Shown one piece after another: positions 56,285 through 64,000 of a DNA stretch of 64,000 nucleotides; position 1 is the first letter of the stretch, and every line of letters begins with the position of its first letter. Source of the DNA: Thelonectria olida (lineage: Eukaryota > Ascomycota > Sordariomycetes > Hypocreales > Nectriaceae); the NCBI GenBank assembly GCA_020736575.1, contig JAGPYM010000008.1, positions 868,001-932,000 of the forward strand, in the 5' to 3' direction. The notes under the pieces were generated by a model. The model was not told the origin of the DNA and ran no database searches. It saw only the letters and a list, made by a program, of their open reading frames with translations. Both the position numbers and the translations under genes were made by a program.

Positions 56285-57755
56285 ATGGCCGAGCAACAGA
56301 AGGTTCTGGGCATGCCGGTAAGTCTTCAATCCAACTCCTTGCTTCCGTTTCTCGCATCGGCCAGAGGCCACGCCGCCAAATGCCGCGTTCGCGATAGTTG
56401 CTTTCCCATCGACCCGAGACGGCTCGACCCGATTGCAGACCTCAATTGGCTTCTCTCAACTGCTTCTTGGGGATTGCTGCAATGATCGAGCAAGTTTCTG
56501 ATCTGGATTGCCTCTATCGCTTCGACGGCAGTCGGCTTAGCAGAAATGGTGCACCCTCGGTTTTTCGGATCAATGGCTAACGTGTCTTCTCTCATAGCCC
56601 TTCGTGGCCGACTTCCTGAGTATGTCTCATCTCACAATATCGTCACAACATCAGCCGGGGCGATGCACGTCGTCCCGTGCTCGCTGTCGCTGACCACCTC
56701 GACCCCGACACAATACTGACAACCTTGGTAGTGGGTGGTGTCTCCGCCGCCGTCTCGAAGACCGCTGCCGCTCCCATCGAGCGTGTCAAGCTCCTTATCC
56801 AGAACCAGGTTAGTAACAGCACTGTCTAATGTAGCTTTTTGTTGTGTTATCGTCGCCTTGAGAGTTGCTTGAAATTTTCTCGCACCTGTCACGTGCTATG
56901 ATGCACACATTCAGCACCGGAAATCTATTGAGTTTTGCATTCTAATGACGACCACAGGATGAGATGATCAAGCAGGGTCGTCTTGACCGCAAGTATGCCG
57001 GCATTGGTGACTGCTTCAAGCGCACCATCGCTGATGAGGGTTTCATGTCCCTCTGGCGAGGCAACACTGCCAACGTCATCCGATACTTCCCTACCCAGGC
57101 TCTGAACTTCGCTTTCCGTGACAAGTTCAAGAAGATGTTCGGTTACAAGAAGGAGAAGGATGGCTACGCCCTGTGGATGGCCGGTAACCTTGCCTCCGGC
57201 GGTGCTGCTGGTGCCACGTCACTCCTCTTCGTCTACTCTCTGGACTACGCCCGTACTCGTCTTGCCAACGATGCCAAGAACGCCAAGGGTGGTGGTGACC
57301 GTCAGTTCAACGGTCTCGTCGATGTCTACAAGAAGACCCTCGCCTCTGACGGTATTGCCGGTCTCTACCGTGGTTTCATGCCCTCCGTTGCTGGTATCAT
57401 CGTCTACCGTGGTCTCTACTTCGGAATGTACGATTCCATCAAGCCCGTTGTCCTCGTCGGATCTCTTGCCAACAACTTCCTTGCCTCTTTCGCCCTTGGT
57501 TGGATCGTCACCACTGGTGCCGGTATCGCCTCTTACCCTCTCGACACCATTCGTCGTCGTATGATGATGACCTCTGGCCAGGCCGTCAAGTACAAGAACA
57601 CTCTTGACGCTGCCAGCCAGATCGTCGCCAAGGAGGGTGTCAAGTCTCTCTTCAAGGGTGCTGGTGCCAACATTCTCCGTGGTGTCGCCGGTGCTGGTGT
57701 CCTGTCCATCTACGATCAGCTCCAGGTCCTCCTCTTCGGCAAGGCCTTCAAATAG
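56285..57755 (+). CDS. AAC: Mitochondrial ADP/ATP carrier
   Basis: Inner-membrane carrier that exchanges cytosolic ADP for matrix ATP. Exons 56285-56317, 56598-56619, 56732-56808 and 56958-57755; 309 residues, the normal length. The first exon codes for [11 protein letters not shown] and the second for only about seven residues (PFVADFL), so an unspliced reading would miss the start. Three mitochondrial-carrier repeats are seen, with signatures [24 protein letters not shown] and [14 protein letters not shown]; the diagnostic RRRMMM is at about 243-248. The third exon carries [15 protein letters not shown]. The last exon shows strong C-ending codon bias, as expected for a very highly expressed gene. 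Confidence 0.97.
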
Positions 57756-58270
57756 ATACTCACTCAGAAAGAATAGTGATGGGGAAGAATTCGGTCTGTG
57801 GACTGGAAATGATGTCCGCCGGTTGATTAAAAAGGGCGAGATGGACGTGCAGGAAGAGGGAAGTTGTAATGAATACCCAGACGCGTGGTTTTCTGCAACA
57901 GATGCTCTTCGCGGGTTAGACTGGCATAGGCTTGGCGTCTTCTTTCATCTTGCTTTGCCTTCCTCTCTAGGTCGCTGTAATTATACACCTATGCAATTTC
58001 CCTTGATTGTAAACAATCTTCCTAGCCACGTGCTTTATGTGAAGTTTCTCGAATGCACTATTCTCTCCATACCACTTTGATAGCAACGCTGTAGTTGCTG
58101 GCGACCTAGTTTCAATATTCCAACGCGTTGGCTTTGATGACTAAGCTATCTACCTAGGTAGGTAGTGACGGCTCTTCGCACGACCTGACATCAACGCTCT
58201 TCAACGCGCTCACTTTAAATACGAACCCAGGTTGTTCTCTGACGACCAATTCAGCAACCTACCATTTAAT
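57756..58270. other. Intergenic between ADP/ATP carrier and MHF2 genes
   Basis: Contains the palindrome CTACCTAGGTAG (58150-58161) and TTTAAATA at 58213-58220, about 50 bases upstream of the next start codon and a possible TATA element. Confidence 0.45.
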
Positions 58271-58746
58271 ATGCCTCCCAAGCAAACTGCCAAGAAAACG
58301 ACTGGAGCTGGGCGTGGCCGACCAAGTGCCACGACCAAGAAGGCTGCCAAAGCAGTCGAGCCCGAGCCTAGCAATCCCTTTGACTCGTCCGACGACCAGG
58401 AGGTACAGGAGGCCACGCCATCACGAGAAGTACACATGGTGGACGATGAAGAAGAAGCAGAACCGGAAAAGACGATACCGCCAGACCTGCTGACGCGCCT
58501 GCTGCACGAATTCTTTACCAAGGATGCGACGCGGATATCGAAGGATGCGAATGCTGCGGCGGGCAAGTACTTTGACGTGTTTGTGAGGGAAGCGATTGCA
58601 AGAGCGGCGGTTGAGAAGGATGGCGGGTTCTTGGAGGTAAGGCGATGATGTTAGCGTGCCCAGTATGGGACGAGTGTGCACTGATGTGTGGTGACTAGGT
58701 TGAGGACTTGGAGAAGATCTCGCCGCAGTTGCTGCTGGATCTTTGA
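58271..58746 (+). CDS. MHF2: MHF2/CENP-X histone-fold protein
   Basis: Partner of MHF1/CENP-S; the heterotetramer binds branched DNA with the FANCM-type helicase and also sits in the inner kinetochore. Exons 58271-58636 and 58699-58746; 137 residues. An N-terminal disordered region of about 70 residues (Lys/Ala/Thr, then acidic VDDEEEAEPEK) precedes the histone fold: PPDLLTRLLHEFFTKDATRI, AAGKYFDVFVREAIARAAVE, then VEDLEKISPQLLLDL at the end. The C-terminal LEKI-PQLLLDF-like end is diagnostic. Confidence 0.9.
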
Positions 58747-60466
58747 ACACGGTCTGCAGGAAGATGGCATCAGGACTCTGATCCGACTAGGTGCCGATGA
58801 TCGAGGTAGTCACACGAGTATGGAATGCCATTTCATGAGCTACGAGTTGGGGGACTGATGTTGCTTGAGCGATCCTTTCGAAGCACTCTGATTCGCATTG
58901 CGAACGAGATTGAGCAAGCCCAGGAGTTTCTCTCCACGGATAATCAAGACGATCGGACGCATCGAGGGCGAATGGCGTATTGAACACTGCCTCCAGAGCT
59001 GTTAGTCGGCCAGCTTCACGACAGAAGCCAGAAGCATCAAACGAGTTCTTGGACTCGCCCAGGACGACTGGCAAGGCTGGTTCTTATATTGAAAGAGCAA
59101 GAGAATATGGTAGTTGGCCGGTGTTGTCCATGGTTGGTACTTCTGTTTGTTGCATGATACACGGATGAAGCTTCAGACTCTTCACGGAAACATTACGACT
59201 CCTGTTTGATGGCGAGTGTTGAATGCTCAATCGTTGCGTCTCTGGCTAGCATTGTCGCATGTTAGTGGTGTTTCTTGGAGGCCTTAGCTATGTAGCTAGG
59301 CATGCCGCAACCAGTCTCCTGGCCATGAATGAAACGTCGCTATTCGTACATGATACGTAGGTGTTGAGATCCGAAAAAGGGCAGTTCAAGGGTTGCATGT
59401 ACCGATCTAGCGGGTGTTCCGTATCCGAGGACTGCGACCCTACTTGGCCTGTTGGGGGTTGGCGAGGCGCGGAGGCGTGTAAAGTGAAACCCAGGCTGTC
59501 TCGCGCGTGTAGGAGAGGCTGTGGAGCGAAGGACATCCGAAGACCCCTGGTAGGGCTATATTCGACCATCTGCCGTAGGCCAAGGCTATGCACCTTATTT
59601 TTAATTTTTATTTCGGCTGTCATATCGTCCGGACGGGTGGTTGTCAATCCGTCGTGTTTACCATATTCAACCGTGGCTGATGAAGCATTCCAACTATGGG
59701 CGCATAACGAGTGGGAAAACGCTTTCCGAAATTGACATAATAAAAATACATGAATAAGGAAAAACAATTCAATTGAATCAACGTCACACACTGTAATTCA
59801 GTTCGACGCTATATTGCATTTGGAAACAATAGGTACCTGGCTGTGACTGTGTCTGGGGAAGGAGGTTCAGTCGAGTCAGCCATGTGACATTCCCAAACAC
59901 TCAAGCGACAGGACGGAGTCTCGCGCTTCCGTTCCAGAAAGACGCCAAAACACCAAAGACGACGACCAAGAAACTTGACCGCGGTGATCACTCAACACGA
60001 GTTTCAAGATGTCGACTCCGTCTGGTCTCCCAAGCCTCATTGTCGCAGAGTCCAGGCTAGCAGCCGCCCGTCAGTCGCAGCATCGCCGTCGGGTCCTCGC
60101 AGCCGAGACTGCGACATCAGTTTCCGTCCGATGTGTCCTCCTTGCTTCAGAACTGCTTCGAGTGACGGAGGCGGAGAGTCTTGGGAGATGGTGAGGTTTG
60201 TTTAAATGCGCAGTGTTTCCCCCGTTTGTCTCGACCTTTTCTTCTCATTCCCAAAACAACTTCAACTTCCATTCAACGGCTGGCATTTCCTTTGTGTCTG
60301 GTTTCATTCTTGCTGCATAATTCACCACATCATTCTCTACTACTTCTTCTTCTTCTTCTATTCTTCCAAAAGGCTAGTCCTTGAAAGCGCGAGTCGCACT
60401 TTGTTCCATCGTCAACTTTTGTTTCTTCTCCTCAAGATACCCATCACCAACCACACATCAAACACC
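58747..60466. other. Intergenic of about 1.7 kb, cupredoxin promoter
   Basis: No supported gene. A 61-codon ATG-started ORF at 60009-60194 lies in the leader region of the cupredoxin gene; it may be an upstream ORF or chance. CT/TTC-rich tract near 60340-60365. Confidence 0.45.
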
Positions 60467-61328
60467 ATGCAGTTCTCTTCAGTCTTTCTCGCCGCCCTCG
60501 CTGGCGTTGCCCAAGGTATGCCAGACTGAGTCATGACTCCAACCTATACCGCAGCTGACACTCCGAACCAGCCGTCGACGTCCAGGTCGTTTCAGTCGGC
60601 AAGTCTGCCACCAACCAAACAGGCCTCAAGTTCTGGCCCAGCAGCATCAAGGCCGAAGTAGGAACCATGGTGCAGTTTCAGTTCTGGGTCGGAAACCACA
60701 CCGTCACCCAGTCCAACTTCGACAACCCGTGCATCCCCATCAACAACATCAACTCGAGCATCGAGGGCATCTACTCGGGATACCAGCCCGTGGAAGCGAG
60801 CGCCGACAAGTCCATGATTCCCACCTTTTCCGTCACTATCAAGGACGAGAAGCCTCTCTGGATCTTCTGCAGCCAAGGCAAGCACTGCCAGGGCGGCATG
60901 TCCATGGTCATTAACGAGAAGTAAGTTCCGCCACAATACATGACGTCCCTCTCCGGTAGACATGAAGCTGACCTTGTAATAGCACATCTGCCAACGCCTC
61001 TCGCTCCTTGGCCAACTATCAAAAGCTTGCCGAGTCTGCTACCGGCTCCAACATCGTGCCTGGTGATAGCTCAAGCGGCGATGACAACAACTCTGGCGAC
61101 GACAATAACTCTGGCGACGACAACAACTCTGGCGACGACAACAACTCTGGCAACGACGGTTCATCACCAACTGCCAGCACCACCATTGACTCTGGATCTG
61201 GATCCTCAACCTCGGCCCCAACCGGTACCCCAGCATCTACTGAGACGACCATCACTGCTGGCGGTTCGCGAATGATGGTTCCTACCACTGCCCTGTTCGC
61301 TTTGGTGGCAGTCTTTGCGCTTCTGTGA
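60467..61328 (+). CDS. Secreted cupredoxin-like Ser-rich protein with GPI-type tail
   Basis: Extracellular serine-rich cupredoxin, a fungal group found on the cell surface with blue-copper-like fold. Exons 60467-60515, 60572-60920 and 60983-61328; 247 residues. Signal peptide in the first 17 (MQFSSVFLAALAGVAQA). Probable copper ligands: His in GNHTVTQSNF, Cys in FDNPCIP or IFCSQGKHC, His in that segment and Met in GGM; a full type-1 site looks possible. The linker has four tandem Gly-Asp-Asp-Asn-Asn-Ser repeats and a Ser/Thr-rich region. A hydrophobic end (PTTALFALVAVFALL) fits GPI attachment. Confidence 0.92.
61077..61148 (+). repeat. 18-base coding minisatellite, four copies
   Basis: Four tandem units of the form GGC GAY GAC AAY AAC TCT, encoding Gly-Asp-Asp-Asn-Asn-Ser; the next unit decays to Gly-Asn-Asp-Gly. 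It lies in the linker between the cupredoxin domain and the GPI tail, so copy number could change the distance from the wall. Confidence 0.9.
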
Positions 61329-61737
61329 AGTGCATAGCATGTGCCTATGGAGAGACTAATCAGCTCCTGGAAGAGCTACTAATAATGTCTCCGTCTGTAG
61401 GAAACACTGTTTCGAGTTTCCCTCATCATCCTAGAGGTGATGGATGCATTGGCATTCGCGGCAGGAGGGTTGGCAAATCGGAAAACGATATACAGCAATT
61501 CAGATGGAACTGGACGCTCTGATTGCTTGCATTGGATTTAGAACCTTTTATACTGTATCTTATTAAATGAATCACAACGAGATTGGTCGAGTACAATTCC
61601 CAGTGTCACATATGTTTGATCTTCTTCTACCTTGGGAGGACGGAGTATACAATAGAAGAAACAGACTGAGTGGATTGGCCATATACTAAAAAGAAAATCG
61701 CTAAAATGTCCAAAACTTCCATTTACAAACCGGGATA
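61329..61737. other. Intergenic between convergent cupredoxin and MAPR genes
   Basis: 409 bases of 3' flanks; A+T-richer, no gene. Confidence 0.5.
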
Positions 61738-62617
61738 TCAGTTTGTCGGCTCCGAAGGAGCGGGAACAACTCTCTTCTTTCTTCCCCTATGCGCCGGAGC
61801 GCACAATTCCTTCAGCGGCTCCTTCTCGAGCCAGTCATCCTCACGGACAAGGTAGCCGACCTTGTGGTACTTCTTGCTCTTCCCGAAGAAGTTGACCCAG
61901 TGGAGGAGAGCATCGTGAACCTTTTGCTTGGCCACCTCGAGCTCCTTGACCCGAAGAGCAGCGAGCTCCTCCTCAGTCCAGTGAGCGTCCGTCTCCGGGT
62001 CGTCAAGGGGTAGAAACATGAGTTCGACGTTGCGCATGTCAGGGGTACGGTCGTCCTTGAAGCAGCCCGTCACAAAGGCACGCGCAGCGTCGACACCTGC
62101 AAAGACACTGTAAGAACCGCCGGGGCCGTAAATGTGGCGGCCATTGGTAACGTCGTAGACGGTGCCGTTGAGGGCGAGGTAGAGGGGCAGCTCGGCGTCG
62201 GTGCCGTCGTACCGTTGGAGCTCGTCAGGGGTCAGGTAGATGGGCGGATCCTGTGGAAGAGAGCGTGTCAGCTTGCAAAGAACAACCACACATGTTATCG
62301 AAGCCTTTAAGACTCACCGGCCCTTTGATCAAGTCCTTCCAGTACTGAACGGTCAAGACATCTGGCGTGTGCCTCCTCCCCCACCACCAGCTGTCTCCGC
62401 CGGTGATGACGTAGCTGAGGCCGCAAGAGGCCAAGAAGAGGAAGCTCAAGACTCGAAGAACGTCGAGGTAGGGGCTATACGCATCCTCCTCATCTTGGAC
62501 CCGCACGCGGCGGGTCTTCTTCTTCTTGGGTGTGTCGACTGGGGAGTCCGGAGTGGCCTCCTTCTCTGGCTCTTCCGCCTCGACAGGTTTACGCTGTCGC
62601 AGTTCCGAGTCGGCCAT
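61738..62617 (-). CDS. Membrane-anchored cytochrome b5-like (MAPR/Dap1-type) protein
   Basis: Heme-binding membrane-associated progesterone-receptor-like protein; relatives regulate sterol P450 enzymes. Exons 62617-62318 and 62250-61738; 270 residues. N-terminal about 45 residues are charged with a basic KKKKTRRVRV stretch. One membrane helix near 55-72 (VLRVLSFLFLASCGLSYVI) follows. The cytochrome b5-like domain starts at IYLTPDELQRYDGTD and contains LYLALNGTVYDVTNGRHIYGPGGSYSVFAGVDAARA, split here as family blocks; the Tyr in YDV and IYGPGG is where MAPR proteins bind heme, replacing the two histidines of true cytochrome b5. A helical C-terminal region ends in basic RGRKKR. Confidence 0.9.
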
Positions 62618-63173
62618 GGCGTTGAAGCTTTGAATGAAGCGGGAATCGAGAGAACGAGAGTAGAAAAAGAACGTCTATAAAGGAGACGGATCTCGTAATG
62701 CCAAATACAGCAGGGGAGGTGGCGTGTCTGCTGCTCGTGCTCTTAGTCCGACTCTCGTGTTGCCAGTTGTGAACTTCGGTCAAATATTCAACTTGTCAAG
62801 AGCTTATCGGCCCATTGATGTCTTATCAATCCAGACACTCCCATTAAGCGGGGTCATCATATTCAAGAGGCCGTAATTGGCCAGAAGAGGATATATCGAC
62901 GGTTGGGGCGAGGTGCGGAAACTCAGGGGTCCCTCAGATTGACCAGTAGCGTCACATGACGCCTTGTCACCACAGCAACGGGCCATGGTCCCATAATCGT
63001 TAGCGGCGGGACTCTGTAAACAGCCAAACCACCAACATTAGACCCAAATGCGCTTGCACATCTCAACTCCTCCAAGAAACACTAATTCACCATTGCAACC
63101 CTCGACTTGATTCGAGCCTCGCCGTGCATAATCAAATACACCAGCAGCCTTCACTCGATTGATTTCACTCACA
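62618..63173. promoter_or_regulatory. Shared divergent promoter region, MAPR and coiled-coil genes
   Basis: 556 bases between divergent ATGs. No TATA or operator recognised. Confidence 0.45.
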
Positions 63174-64000
63174 ATGTCTCAAACCCCGAGCCTACCTGGT
63201 TCTCCAGGCGGCCCGCTCCAAGCCGTAACGCCAGAGCGCGTGAATCAGCAACGAGAATCCATCTTCTCCCACCTGAGCCGCGGCAGCAGCCGCGATAGTT
63301 CCGTTCACGACAAAATCAGCCAGTTCAACAATCTCAGCGTCTCCATGCAGTCGAAGCAACTCGAACGCAAGACGGCCGACGCTGCCCTCAAGCGGGCCAT
63401 GCTTGGCCGTGAGGAGGCCGAGACAGAGATGCGAAGATACAAGGAAGAAGTCAAAGGCCTACGGAAGTCTATTGAAGAAGGAAAGGAGCGTGAAAGGAGA
63501 GTCGGTGAACGCCTGGAAACCTTGATGGTGAGCTACACTACGGCAAACAGGATCAGTCATTGTGAATGCTAACTTCCTTCAAGGAAAACTATGGACGCGC
63601 CAAGGAGACGCATGCCCATACGCAAGCCCTCTGGGAGAAAGAGATCCGACGAGCCCGAAAAGAGACCTTTAAGACACAATCAACCATTGTCAAGATACAA
63701 GAAGAGCTCAAATCAGCACGAAACACGGCCAAGATGAACGACGAGAACTTCCAGCGCGAGAAGGAGAGAAGCAAAGCCCGCGAGCAAGAGGCGTTTACGG
63801 CGCGCTATCAGATCGTCGGCGTCCAAGAACAGCTTGACCAGGCTCTTGAGCGCATCAAAGTTGTCGAGCAGGAACGTGACGCCTTCAAGACAGCCGCCGC
63901 GAACGAAGAAGTTGCCCGAATCGCCGCCGAGGGTCGAATCCCACTACCTACCCCAGAGGGTGCCGACGACGAGTTCGCCTCGCCCAAGAAGAAGAAACAA
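63174..64000 (+). CDS. Coiled-coil protein, possibly spindle-pole-body associated (5' part)
   Basis: Exons 63174-63527 and 63584-64000, the latter running off the right edge; 257 residues seen. A disordered, Pro/Ser-rich start (MSQTPSLPGSPGGPLQ) precedes long heptad-rich coiled coil: KQLERKTADAALKRAML, RRYKEEVKGLRKSIEE, KEIRRARKETFKTQ, VGVQEQLDQALERIKVVEQE. The visible part ends with DDEFASPKKKKQ, a basic stretch. The pattern recalls fungal Cut12/SnaD-like spindle-pole proteins, but this is from memory only. The start at 63174 is the first ATG in frame. Confidence 0.75.

Noticed and set aside
60009..60194. 61-codon ATG ORF near the cupredoxin gene
   Set aside because: Short and unlike any protein I know; probably part of the leader. 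Mentioned under the intergenic entry only.

Overview
The window is nuclear DNA of a filamentous ascomycete, most likely a sordariomycete (possibly Hypocreales). The evidence is the gene content (chitin synthase export chaperone Chs7, a fungal DOCK protein, a necrosis-inducing NLP, a cupredoxin with a GPI-type tail) together with short introns of about 50-130 bases, GTRNGT donors, frequent CGA arginine codons and long pyrimidine-rich 5' leaders. I see no rRNA, tRNA, CRISPR array, prophage or intact transposon. Every gene call below was rebuilt by joining exons by hand. Many open frames in fungal DNA are shadows or start at non-ATG codons, and those were discarded.

Layout. 1-1103: 5' part of chs7 (minus strand, runs off the left edge). 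1104-8482: gene-poor block. 8483-12031: an MFS sugar transporter with an almost ATG-free leader. 12574-13053: LYR-motif protein. 13530-14251 and 14661-15288: frataxin and AP-3 sigma, divergent. 15450-15980 and 16399-19824: an unrecognised one-helix protein and cytosolic leucyl-tRNA synthetase, divergent. 21572-21999: small GPI-type surface protein. 22876-23187 and 23832-26127: Dph3 and a peroxisomal ABC half-transporter, divergent. 26607-29285: an RBR E3 ubiquitin ligase with an unusual 3' end. 30826-32776: an unrecognised coiled-coil protein. 35817-37707: an Hsp70-like ATPase. 38640-44791: a DOCK-family protein. 48186-48955: NLP. 49992-50840: GNAT-like protein. 51191-51980 and 52296-52779: ribosomal proteins uS7 and eS25, divergent. 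56285-57755: mitochondrial ADP/ATP carrier. 58271-58746: MHF2/CENP-X. 60467-61328: cupredoxin. 61738-62617: cytochrome b5-like MAPR protein. 63174-64000: 5' part of a coiled-coil protein, possibly spindle-pole associated.

Most genes are housekeeping (translation, mitochondria, peroxisome, trafficking). Three secreted or surface proteins (21572, 48186, 60467) and the NLP suggest a plant-associated lifestyle. There is no biosynthetic cluster and no operon. The grouping looks like ordinary chromosome arm, with several divergent pairs that share promoters.

The most striking signal is in the RBR ligase gene. The codon of the predicted catalytic RING2 cysteine is split at a 14-base microexon. That microexon can splice to either of two tandem 3' exons, each of which supplies a complete but different zinc-binding end of RING2. 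An upstream intron of the same gene is GC-AG. The second most interesting signal is the sugar transporter leader: about 1.56 kb with a single ATG (an 8-codon upstream ORF), whose last 500 bases are an open, coding-looking in-frame extension without any ATG.
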